Assembly (NCBI RefSeq): GCF_022458895.1
Contig: NZ_JAINFL010000005.1
Coordinates: 310,001-374,000, forward strand
Direction: 5' to 3'
Length of the DNA stretch: 64,000 nt
From: Roseihalotalea indica
Lineage (GTDB): Bacteria; Bacteroidota; Bacteroidia; Cytophagales; Cyclobacteriaceae
The position numbers and the translations under genes are program-made. Position 1 is the stretch's first letter. Every line of letters starts with the position of its first letter. Shown piece after piece: positions 37,610 through 45,757 of this stretch. Below the pieces are notes generated by a model that had not been told where the DNA came from, searched no databases, and was given only the letters and a program-made list of their open reading frames with translations.

Positions 37610-38515
37610 ATGAAAGAACACTACATTCAACCCATCAACTTAAGTGATAGCTCAACTATAGAGAATCTGGTAGAACATCGCCGGGTTTTTACTCTGAATA
37701 AACTGGAGCTCGGTATTTTTGAGACTTTCCATCAAAGTTACAATGTCACTCTATCGCATCAGGGCCTGGTTATTACCAGCATGCTCCGGGGACGGAAAGT
37801 GATGCATTATGACAACCATCCGTCCTTCGATTTTTTACCTGGGTCCACCATTATCGTACCCGATGGAGTTTCCATGCGGGTGAGCTTTCCGGATGCAGCT
37901 GAGCACTCACCAGTACAATGTGCTACTCTCACACTTGATTGGGCTGTTGTGGATCAGACGTTGAATTTTCTGAACGAACATTATCCTCGTGAGCAGAAGA
38001 AATGGGAACTGGAGTTTTCCCGGTATCATTTTGTCAACAACCGACCGCTGGCCGAAAGTATTAACCGGCTTATCACCATCAGTATGGAGGATGACGTGTC
38101 TAAAGATGCGCTGGCTGATCTGGCATTGAAGACCTTGTTGATACGGGTAGTACTCACCCAACAGGAGACAGAGCACGATCTTCATACCTTGGATAAACCG
38201 AATGAACTTTTGCTGATTGAGAAATACATTCGGCAACATCTAACCGATAAGATAAGCATTGATGACCTGTGTGATCGAGCCGGGCTTAGCAAGTCATCGT
38301 TGTTCCGGTTGTTTAAGGCGAATCATCAGATGTCGCCGGTTTCCTATATTAATCATCAGAGGATCTATTTTGCAAAAGAATTGCTTAATAATCCGGATAT
38401 AACTATTTCGGAAGCCTGCTACCGGAGTGGGTTTAATCACGTGAGCTATTTTGATAAGCTATTTAAAAAAGTATGTGGAAAAACCCCAAAAGAACATGTT
38501 CAGGCTATGATATAA
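37610..38515 (+). CDS. AraC family transcriptional regulator
   Basis: About 301 residues from the ATG at 37610; an in-frame GTG 42 bp upstream lies almost on top of a GGAGG and is less likely. The N-terminal half is an AraC-ligand-type cupin (MLRGRKVMHYDNHPSFDFLP, GSTIIVPDGVSMRVSF). The C-terminal 95 residues carry two helix-turn-helices (ISIDDLCDRAGLSKSSLFRL, ITISEACYRSGFNHVSYFDK) and end KVCGKTPKEH. It is divergent from the GlcG-fdhA operon across about 150 bp, so it is the obvious candidate regulator, perhaps responding to an aldehyde or related ligand. Confidence 0.9.
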   Translation: MKEHYIQPINLSDSSTIENLVEHRRVFTLNKLELGIFETFHQSYNVTLSHQGLVITSMLRGRKVMHYDNHPSFDFLPGSTIIVPDGVSMRVSFPDAAEHSPVQCATLTLDWAVVDQTLNFLNEHYPREQKKWELEFSRYHFVNNRPLAESINRLITISMEDDVSKDALADLALKTLLIRVVLTQQETEHDLHTLDKPNELLLIEKYIRQHLTDKISIDDLCDRAGLSKSSLFRLFKANHQMSPVSYINHQRIYFAKELLNNPDITISEACYRSGFNHVSYFDKLFKKVCGKTPKEHVQAMI

Positions 38516-38525
38516 AGCCTATGGC

Positions 38526-40400
38526 TTAGGATTGATTGATAAGTTCAGTTTCTAGAGCCTCGATTTTTTGAAGGTATTCTGTTTCTTTACGCTTCATTTC
38601 TTCCTGAGTAGCCTGAAGTTCCTCATTATTTTGCCGCATTTCTTCTTCTTGTGCTTTTAAGGTCTCCATATGAGCATGCGATTCCTGATAAAGTTTTTCT
38701 ATTTCTTGCTGGTTTTGTAGATTAAGAATAGCAGCAGCAAGTGCTTCACCAATTTTTTCTGCCAGCTCAACTTCATGATCTTCAAAAATATGGAAAGCGG
38801 CGAGTTCCAAAACACCACATACCTGTTCTTCAACCATCAGAGGTAATATTAACAAGCAGTCTGGTTGCCGACCACCCAGCCCCGATTTAATTTGAATATA
38901 ATGCTGAGGTATTTCCGTAAGAAGCATTTTCTCTTTTTCCAGAAAGGTTTGACCAACCAACCCTTCGCCGGGGTACAGATCTTGCTTTACATATTTTTTT
39001 CTGTTCCAGGCATAGCAGGCTGCTAAGCGGAGAACCGTTTGCTCTTCTTCATTATCGGCACGAATAAAAAGAGCCCCTTGTACCGCTTTAACACTATTTG
39101 TCAGTTTGCTAATAATGCAGTCGTACAGATTATCAGGTTGTTGCCGAATCAGGGTGGTGAAGGAGGCAACGCCGTCCAGAATAAAACTACGAGTACGTTC
39201 CTGTTGCTGAATGTTTTGCAGATTCGCTCTCATGCTGAGCAAGGAATCACCTAATTGATCTTCTTCGCTCAATGGTGCAAAATGGCTATCAAAATCTCCC
39301 TGCCCGATGGCTTGAGCAAATTTTGCATAGCGGTGTAGTCCTTCATTGAGTTGATTAAGAGAACTACCAGCCATAGCGAGTTCATCTCTACCATTTTCAG
39401 CAAGCGGCGCGGGAATTTTACCTTTTGCCAGTTCTTGAATACGTTCTTGCAACAGCTTAATCCGGTCAGATAATTTTCTGGAAAACAATAGAGCCAGCAC
39501 TCCACCGACGATTAACTGAAGTGCGAAAACGATTCCCAGCATAATTTTGGCCAACAGTTGTTCCCGCCTGCTTTTTTGCTGGATAAGCTCAATGATTGGT
39601 TTAGTGGCTGCTTCAGAAGCCACAGCACTTTGCTCCAAAGTGGCTAGTAGCCCATGCTGAGGTGAAAGCCCTATCTCTTGTTCTGCTTGTACTACCTTGT
39701 GAAAGTGTTGACGGTAATTGTCGACCCATTCCATAATAATGCTTATACTATCTTGATGGGCTAATTTGGCTATTAAATCATCATTTAGTTCGGTTCTGAA
39801 AGATTCAAAAGTGTTATCGAACTGATGTAAGTACTGAAGGTCTTTACGGAGAAGAAAATCCTTTTCAAGTCTTCGTAACATAAGCATGCCTGTCTTATCA
39901 TATTCATAAGGCATATGTTCAACCTGATGGATAGATGTCCGAAGCTCGCCTACTTTACCATAATTCTTATATCCTTTCTCCAGACTTTTACTGACTAAAT
40001 TTTTAAAAGTCTCAACATATAGATGGCTTTGGTTTTTTAGTTCTACTATAGCGTGGGAAAAAAGCGTGTCCTGTTGAAATGAGTGGTCTGTAAGGTGATC
40101 TATAAGTTGCTCGATTCTTTGAGCCTCTACTTGAATACTGTCGTTAAACTTGCTTTTACCCGATTGATAGAAGGTCTCGTCGCGAATCTCGGTCAGCAGA
40201 AATTCTTTTTCATTGTAGCGCATTTCCTTTATTAAGGCTTGCAGGCGAGTAGCCAATAACGCCAGCTCATGTTTGGAGCTGATTTTTTGCAGGGTATAAA
40301 AGCTCCACCCTGCCAAGATTAGTGAGAGGCACAATAAAAGACTAAATGCCCGAAACATCTTATACCGTATACTTTGACGGAAGCGTGTAAAACGACTCAT
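38526..40400 (-). CDS. Membrane sensor with HAMP, GAF and coiled-coil domains
   Basis: A 624-residue protein. Transmembrane helices lie at about 14-33 (MFRAFSLLLCLSLILAGWSF) and 284-304 (LAKIMLGIVFALQLIVGGVL). Between them is a helical periplasmic sensor (RLQALIKEMRYNEKEFLLTE), as in four-helix-bundle chemoreceptor-type domains. A HAMP region follows, then a GAF domain at about 400-560 (NSVKAVQGALFIRADNEEEQ). The last 60 residues are a coiled coil (QNNEELQATQEEMKRKETEY). No kinase, cyclase or receiver domain follows, so the output is unclear; it may dimerise with a separate kinase. It converges with the AraC gene with only 10 bp between them. Confidence 0.85.
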   Translation of the reverse strand: MSRFTRFRQSIRYKMFRAFSLLLCLSLILAGWSFYTLQKISSKHELALLATRLQALIKEMRYNEKEFLLTEIRDETFYQSGKSKFNDSIQVEAQRIEQLIDHLTDHSFQQDTLFSHAIVELKNQSHLYVETFKNLVSKSLEKGYKNYGKVGELRTSIHQVEHMPYEYDKTGMLMLRRLEKDFLLRKDLQYLHQFDNTFESFRTELNDDLIAKLAHQDSISIIMEWVDNYRQHFHKVVQAEQEIGLSPQHGLLATLEQSAVASEAATKPIIELIQQKSRREQLLAKIMLGIVFALQLIVGGVLALLFSRKLSDRIKLLQERIQELAKGKIPAPLAENGRDELAMAGSSLNQLNEGLHRYAKFAQAIGQGDFDSHFAPLSEEDQLGDSLLSMRANLQNIQQQERTRSFILDGVASFTTLIRQQPDNLYDCIISKLTNSVKAVQGALFIRADNEEEQTVLRLAACYAWNRKKYVKQDLYPGEGLVGQTFLEKEKMLLTEIPQHYIQIKSGLGGRQPDCLLILPLMVEEQVCGVLELAAFHIFEDHEVELAEKIGEALAAAILNLQNQQEIEKLYQESHAHMETLKAQEEEMRQNNEELQATQEEMKRKETEYLQKIEALETELINQS

Positions 40401-40576
40401 GGTGGCGAAATAGCGGCAACAATTACTTTGTTTTCAAAAGATAGCGGGTTCTTACATAAGCAAAAAGACCTTTTTTTATGATTTATTACGATGTACAATT
40501 ATCAGTTGTAGGATAGAAAGCCACCCCTGAAAAAATTGCTGTTAGTAAGTCTGGCAGATATCGCCACACTTTTACA

Positions 40577-40612
40577 TTAAAAAAAAGGCAAGCTCCCTTC
40601 GGAGCTTGCCTT
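40577..40612 (-). terminator. Strong terminator of the iorAB-like operon
   Basis: A perfect 12-bp stem (40585-40596 with 40601-40612) closed by a 4-nt loop, followed on the reverse strand by an eight-base T run; 25 bp after the stop codon. Confidence 0.92.
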
Positions 40613-40636
40613 AATAATGAATTATATTTTGTGGTT

Positions 40637-42832
40637 TTATCCCACAACAATATCCTTCTGAGCAAATGGTTGATCATACAACCGTTTACCTGTTGCCTTA
40701 TACATGGCGTTGGCTAATGCAGCTATTATTGGTGGTAATGAAGGTTCACCTAAGCCGGTAGGATCAATATTATTTTCTACGAAGAAACTTTCAATTTCTA
40801 CCGGGGCTTCGCTATTGCGGATCAGTCGGTATTTATCAAAGTTCTTCTGATCAGGAGCACCATCCGTAAAGGTTACTGCGCCATACATAGCATGTCCAAT
40901 ACCATCAATGATACCACCCTCGATCTGGTTTTTTGCTCCTTCCGGGTTTACCACGATACCGCAATCTACCGCACACCAGACTTTCTGTACTTTAGGCTTA
41001 CCGCTGTCTACAACTACATCCACTACCTGGGCTACGTATGAATTATGGCAGAAATATGCTGATACTCCGCGGTGCACGCCAGGAGTTTCTTTGCCCCATC
41101 CTGATTTTTCTTTGATCAGCTTCAGCACACCAGCGTAACGTTCCGGTTCATAGTCATTCTCTTCACCCACCGGGTTGTTAATGGCCTTCTCAAACAACTC
41201 TAATCTGAAATCAATAGGATCTTTTCCGGCCGCCTCGGCTACCTCATCCATGAACGATTGCTCGGCGCCGGCTACAAAGTTAGATCGGGGTGCGCGCCAG
41301 GCTCCGGTGGAGACATTTGATTCAACGGCTTTGTTTTCTGCCAGGTAGTTGTCGGTCGTTCCGGCCGGGAAGCGGTTGGCAAATACGGGGCCTTCGTTAA
41401 TACCCACGCCTTTTACCTGAAAGCCTACCAGATTATTATTTTCATCCAGAGCGGCTCGGTAACGCATCTTGTAAGCGGGGCGGTAGGTACCTTGCGTCAT
41501 ATCATCTTCCCGGGTGTAAATTAGCTTGACCGGTGCTTTTACTTTCTGGGATATGGCAGCCGCTTCCAGCCCGAAGTTGCCGTATAGGCGGCGGCCAAAC
41601 CCTCCTCCCATGCGCGTCATATCTACGCTGATCTTATCTTCGGGAATTCCCAGCAGGTCGGCGGCGCTTTTGCGCAGGAACTCAGGAGTTTGAATAGGCC
41701 CGATTAGTTCGGCTTTATCGGCCGTTACGTGAGCAAAGAAGTTCATGGGCTCCATGGTGTTATGAGGCAGGAAGGGAGCGCTGTAAACTTTCTCAATGGT
41801 CTTGGCGGCATTAGCAAAGACTTTGTCCGGGTCACCATCTTTTCGCTCGGCTTGATCGGCCGGAGTGTCTAAGGCTTTTTGCAGGGCAATATCATGATCC
41901 TCTGAGTTTTCCATCGGCGTCTCTTTCTCCCAGCTTGCTTCCAGCGCCTTTTTGGCTTTCATAACCTGCCAGGTGCTTTCGCCTACCACCGCGATAAGCT
42001 CGGGGAAGGCGTTGATATCCGACCATTGCTTTTCCGAGGGAGCCGTTTTTACGGTAAACACATCCCTGATACCGGGCATAGACTTCGCCTTTTCCGTATT
42101 CACCTCCTGAAGTTTCATCCCAAATGCCGGAGGGTGGATGATCATAGCAATCAGCATACCCTCTCGTTTGAAGTCCAGACCGAACAGGGGTTGGCCGGTA
42201 ACGATCTTTCGGCCGTCTACATTTTTGGTAGGCGTCCCGATAATGCTGAAATTGGTCACCTCTTTCAGTTCGATTTCTTCTGGTACTTCCATACCTGCTG
42301 CTTTGGAGGCTACTTCTCCGAAGCTAATAGACTTATCGGAACCAGTGTGAGAAATCATGCCTTTGCTGGTAGTCAGCTCACCTACTGGTACATCCCAGTC
42401 TTTGGCGGCAGCTTCCAGCAGCATACGGCGGGCAGTAGCACCGGCCATTCTCAGACCCTGCCACCCCTGCCGGATCGATTGACTGCCCCCGGCCAGTTGT
42501 CGAGAGAATAATTCAGTGTTAAGCGGAGCCTGCTCTACGACTACATTTTTCCAGTCAACATCCAGTTCTTCGGCCACAATCATGGGCATGGCCGTTTTTA
42601 CATTCTGGCCTATTTCCGGATTGGGCGACATAATGGTAACCTGTCCGTTATCACCAATTTTGATGAAAGCATTGACATCGAACCATTCTTTAGGTACGCT
42701 GACCAGTTGATCAGTATCAGCCGGTGATTTGCAGGAAACCAGCCAGTTGAAGCCTATTATCAGGCCACCTCCCGCAGCAGAGGATACTTTAAGGAAAGAT
42801 CTGCGGTTATGTTTTGTTTTTAGTAAGGTCAT
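40637..42832 (-). CDS. Molybdopterin-binding subunit, isoquinoline 1-oxidoreductase/aldehyde dehydrogenase family
   Basis: A 731-residue large subunit of the xanthine-oxidase family, IorB type. A Tat-like leader (NRRSFLKVSSAAGGG) directs export to the periplasm. Molybdopterin-binding motifs include QLAGGSQSIRQGWQGLRMAG, TRMGGGFGRRLYG and GLGEPSLPPIIAALANA with the catalytic Glu. Oxidation of aldehydes or N-heterocycles is the family role; the substrate is not evident. It is encoded 19 bp downstream of its [2Fe-2S] subunit. A cytochrome-type electron acceptor would be expected but is not encoded here. Confidence 0.92.
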   Translation of the reverse strand: MTLLKTKHNRRSFLKVSSAAGGGLIIGFNWLVSCKSPADTDQLVSVPKEWFDVNAFIKIGDNGQVTIMSPNPEIGQNVKTAMPMIVAEELDVDWKNVVVEQAPLNTELFSRQLAGGSQSIRQGWQGLRMAGATARRMLLEAAAKDWDVPVGELTTSKGMISHTGSDKSISFGEVASKAAGMEVPEEIELKEVTNFSIIGTPTKNVDGRKIVTGQPLFGLDFKREGMLIAMIIHPPAFGMKLQEVNTEKAKSMPGIRDVFTVKTAPSEKQWSDINAFPELIAVVGESTWQVMKAKKALEASWEKETPMENSEDHDIALQKALDTPADQAERKDGDPDKVFANAAKTIEKVYSAPFLPHNTMEPMNFFAHVTADKAELIGPIQTPEFLRKSAADLLGIPEDKISVDMTRMGGGFGRRLYGNFGLEAAAISQKVKAPVKLIYTREDDMTQGTYRPAYKMRYRAALDENNNLVGFQVKGVGINEGPVFANRFPAGTTDNYLAENKAVESNVSTGAWRAPRSNFVAGAEQSFMDEVAEAAGKDPIDFRLELFEKAINNPVGEENDYEPERYAGVLKLIKEKSGWGKETPGVHRGVSAYFCHNSYVAQVVDVVVDSGKPKVQKVWCAVDCGIVVNPEGAKNQIEGGIIDGIGHAMYGAVTFTDGAPDQKNFDKYRLIRNSEAPVEIESFFVENNIDPTGLGEPSLPPIIAALANAMYKATGKRLYDQPFAQKDIVVG

Positions 42833-42851
42833 AACTCTGGGGTTAAAAGTT

Positions 42852-43313
42852 TTAGCTCATCTTTTCTGATGCAGACTTAATAGCTGCCCGGATGCGTACA
42901 TAAGTACCGCAGCGGCAAAGGTTACCATCCATTGCAGAGGCGATTTCCTGATCGGACGGGCTGGCGTTCTGCGAGAGCAGCGCGGCTGCATTCATAATCT
43001 GCCCAGCCTGGCAATATCCGCACTGAGGTACATCGTGCTCTAACCATGCCTGTTGTACGGCATGTGTAGCATTTTCCGATAAACCCTCAATGGTCGTCAC
43101 TTTTGATTCGCCTACACTGCTAATAGGAAGCGAGCAAGAACGCACTGCCGTGCCATTGAGGTGCACGGTGCAGGCCCCGCATTGGGCTATACCACAGCCA
43201 AACTTGGTGCCTACCAGATCAAGATGGTCACGGAGTACCCAGAGGATAGGAGTATCAGGCTCAACATCCACCTGATGTTGTTGTCCATTCACATTAATTG
43301 TAAAAGCCGCCAT
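42852..43313 (-). CDS. [2Fe-2S] subunit of the IorAB-type oxidoreductase
   Basis: A 153-residue iron-sulfur subunit. The plant-type ferredoxin cluster uses C40, C45, C48 and C60 ([18 protein letters not shown]). The second cluster uses the [10 protein letters not shown] and [13 protein letters not shown] cysteines. It passes electrons from the molybdenum subunit encoded next to it. There is no signal peptide, so it is probably exported bound to its Tat-dependent partner. The 347-bp gap upstream, shared with a divergent hydrolase gene, should hold the promoters. Confidence 0.93.
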   Translation of the reverse strand: MAAFTINVNGQQHQVDVEPDTPILWVLRDHLDLVGTKFGCGIAQCGACTVHLNGTAVRSCSLPISSVGESKVTTIEGLSENATHAVQQAWLEHDVPQCGYCQAGQIMNAAALLSQNASPSDQEIASAMDGNLCRCGTYVRIRAAIKSASEKMS

Positions 43314-43660
43314 AGTTACGTTGTTAAGGAGAATTAGTTACTAGTTGAGTTTTATGTTGAGTATTTGGGAGGCTTAGGAACCTTCAAGAACCAGAGTCCC
43401 AAGAACTCATACCAAGTTAATGAAACTTACTAAATTTAATAGTGCGATGCGAATGACATGAGAAAAAAGCACCTTGAAGTGCAGTATGGATATAATTAAT
43501 TCAATAAAATTTAGAATAATCAATAATCTTATTTTTGTAGGTGACGCTAAATAGCTTGGCTTTTGGTGATAAATCTACTCATCTGAAAAAAATTCTGGCA
43601 AGGTTGTAACAATTCATAAATCTTTGGATCAAAGGGGAAAATCTAAACAAAAAACGAGTT
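43314..43660. other. Divergent promoter region, no gene
   Basis: The region between iorA-like (minus) and the alpha/beta hydrolase (plus) is AT-rich around 43420-43540. I saw no RNA gene or long repeat. Confidence 0.5.
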
Positions 43661-44506
43661 ATGAAAAGATTATCCTTTATGATTCTTATGTTACTGACTC
43701 AACTGTCGTTCGGTCAATCTGCCATTCAGGTTACCACCAGCGGGCAGGGCGAGCCAGTCCTGTTTTTACCGGGTTTCACAACTCCCGGTTCGGTCTGGGA
43801 TGAAACGGTACAGAACCTGGTAGCACCGCACGAAAGTCATTTAGTTACTTACGCTGGTTTCGGTGAATTAGCCCCTATTGATACTCCCTGGTACGAGCCC
43901 ATCCGGCAGCAACTGATTGAGTATGTAGAGGAGAATAATCTCACCAACCTTACGCTGATTGGTCATAGTATGGGAGGCAATCTGGCAATAGATCTGGCCG
44001 CGGCGTTGCCGGATCGAGTATCTAGTCTGATCCTGGTTGAATCTATTCCCTGTATGCGAGAGATGATGATGCCAGGAGTACCCGCTAGCAGTTTGCAGTA
44101 CGACAGTCCGTATAACCAGCAGATGTTAAATATGCCAGATGATGCTTTCCAAAAAATGGCCGGGAACATGGCCCAAAACATGACCACAAATGCTGCCTAC
44201 ATGGATACGATAGCGAACTGGACAATGCAGGCCGACCGGGAAACGTATGTCTACGGGTATACTGATTTGCTGAAACTGGACTTGCGGGATAAGCTTTCCG
44301 AAATTGATGCTCCAACGCTTATTTTAGGGGCCGGTGCTGCCTATCCGGATAAAGCAATGATACAAACGAACTACGAAAATCAGTATGCTAACCTTCGCTC
44401 TAAGGAAATTGTGATGGCTGATGAAAGTAAGCACTTCATCATGTTTGATCAACCGGAGTGGTTTTATCAGCAAGTCAATAACTTTTTGCAAGCCAATGTC
44501 CGATAA
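43661..44506 (+). CDS. Secreted alpha/beta hydrolase
   Basis: A 281-residue protein with an N-terminal signal (LSFMILMLLTQLSFGQS). The fold is a standard alpha/beta hydrolase: LFLPGFTTPGSVWDE at the oxyanion turn, the nucleophile in LIGHSMGGNLA (Ser103), and a likely catalytic His in DESKHFIMFDQPEWF. Esters or lactones are possible substrates. Its last 11 bases overlap the start of the sigma-factor gene, so hydrolase, sigma factor and membrane protein are translationally linked. Confidence 0.85.
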   Translation: MKRLSFMILMLLTQLSFGQSAIQVTTSGQGEPVLFLPGFTTPGSVWDETVQNLVAPHESHLVTYAGFGELAPIDTPWYEPIRQQLIEYVEENNLTNLTLIGHSMGGNLAIDLAAALPDRVSSLILVESIPCMREMMMPGVPASSLQYDSPYNQQMLNMPDDAFQKMAGNMAQNMTTNAAYMDTIANWTMQADRETYVYGYTDLLKLDLRDKLSEIDAPTLILGAGAAYPDKAMIQTNYENQYANLRSKEIVMADESKHFIMFDQPEWFYQQVNNFLQANVR

Positions 44507-44987
44507 ACGAACCCTGTTTGAATCGTTGCACCGGGATTACCAGCCCATGGTGTTGCAGATGTGCCGGGGCTTTGTGCAGGGCGATCCTCACGTATCCGAA
44601 GACCTGGCCCAGGAAGTGTTTATCAATACCTGGAATGCCCTCGAAAAGTTTCAGGGGGCTTCCAGCTACAAGACCTGGATTTACCGCATTACGGTGAACA
44701 CTTGCCTGAAGTATATCCGCGACAAAAAGGACAAGCATAGGGTTTCGGTAGATGCGGTAGCTCACCAACTGGCCGCTGCCCCGGATGCCAAAGAAGAAGC
44801 CCCGCATCAGGCCTTGTACCGGGCCATTGCCCAACTGGGCGAAGTAGACCGTCTGATTATTATGATGGTGCTGGATGAGCTTGACTACGACGAAATAGCC
44901 TCCATTATGGGACTAAGTGCCGGAAACCTGCGCGTCAGAATTCACCGAATTAAAAAGAACCTTAAAAAAATACTTGAACATGCATAA
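44496..44987 (+). CDS. ECF RNA polymerase sigma factor
   Basis: A 163-residue sigma factor starting at the ATG inside the end of the hydrolase gene; an upstream in-frame ATG at 44421 lies within the hydrolase and is unlikely. Region 2 is YQPMVLQMCRGFVQGDPHVS, then EDLAQEVFINTWNALEKFQG; region 2.4 is SSYKTWIYRITVNTCLKYIR; region 4 is LGEVDRLIIMMVLDELDYDE, then IASIMGLSAGNLRVRIHRIK. Its stop codon overlaps the next gene by eight bases. The membrane protein that follows is therefore the likely anti-sigma factor. Confidence 0.93.
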   Translation: MSDKRTLFESLHRDYQPMVLQMCRGFVQGDPHVSEDLAQEVFINTWNALEKFQGASSYKTWIYRITVNTCLKYIRDKKDKHRVSVDAVAHQLAAAPDAKEEAPHQALYRAIAQLGEVDRLIIMMVLDELDYDEIASIMGLSAGNLRVRIHRIKKNLKKILEHA

Positions 44988-45594
44988 CGAACTAGACGAC
45001 TTAAAAAATATGTGGCAGAATGCCCGGGAGACAGCACCTCAACCCTCAGCCAATGTTGCTGCTATCATTCAACAGGCTAATCAAAAGAAGGGCAAATCGC
45101 TCCGAGTACAGTGGGCCAATGTTATCATTCTACTATTGGTATTACTGGGACTATCAGCTTTTTTCGTATACGTAGCCCCTTTGCAATGGCTGATCAGCCG
45201 TATCGGCATCGGGCTAATGACGGGCGGTTTGTTTCTGCGCATTATTATTGAGCTGGGCAGCATCTACTATGCCTCTAAGATCGATCTGACTAAAGCGACT
45301 ACCGAAGCCAATGAGACCTTCCTGCGGTACTTCCAGTTCCGAAAGCGCATTCACGGCCCGGTGACCATCACCATTGTTGCCTTGTACACCATTGGTTTTT
45401 ATCTGCTCACCCCCGAGTTCAGCGAGTACTTCAGTACACCCATGATGATTCTGATTGATGGCTCGTACATCGTTGGTGCCGCCATTTTCATCTGGTCTAT
45501 TCGCTCGGCCATTCGCCGAGAAATGGGCCACCTTCGCGAGATACAGCGGCTGCAATTAGATATGACTTCTGGCGAACAAATTGTTATTAGGTAG
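44980..45594 (+). CDS. Four-helix membrane protein, candidate anti-sigma factor
   Basis: A 204-residue protein from the ATG that overlaps the sigma stop codon (ATGCATAA). A short cytoplasmic N-terminus (NELDDLKNMWQNARETAPQP) precedes four hydrophobic helices (ANVIILLLVLLGLSAFFVYV; IGIGLMTGGLFLRIIIELG; a third at ITIVALYTIGFYLLTPEF; a fourth at ILIDGSYIVGAAIFIWSI) and a C-terminal helix (MGHLREIQRLQLDMTSG). There is no zinc-finger anti-sigma motif. The role is inferred from position and from the frequent pairing of such proteins with ECF sigma genes in Bacteroidota. Confidence 0.75.
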   Translation: MHNELDDLKNMWQNARETAPQPSANVAAIIQQANQKKGKSLRVQWANVIILLLVLLGLSAFFVYVAPLQWLISRIGIGLMTGGLFLRIIIELGSIYYASKIDLTKATTEANETFLRYFQFRKRIHGPVTITIVALYTIGFYLLTPEFSEYFSTPMMILIDGSYIVGAAIFIWSIRSAIRREMGHLREIQRLQLDMTSGEQIVIR

Positions 45595-45757
45595 TTATGA
45601 TTAATATTGTTTTATGATAATATTTCGGAATATTAAATGGTAAATATGTTGATATTTTATATTTAGTATTGTTTTATAGTGATTACGCCATATTTTTAAA
45701 ATTAATCTGATCAACTTTCCCTATCATTGTCGTTTATTACGCCCGAACCTGCCAACC

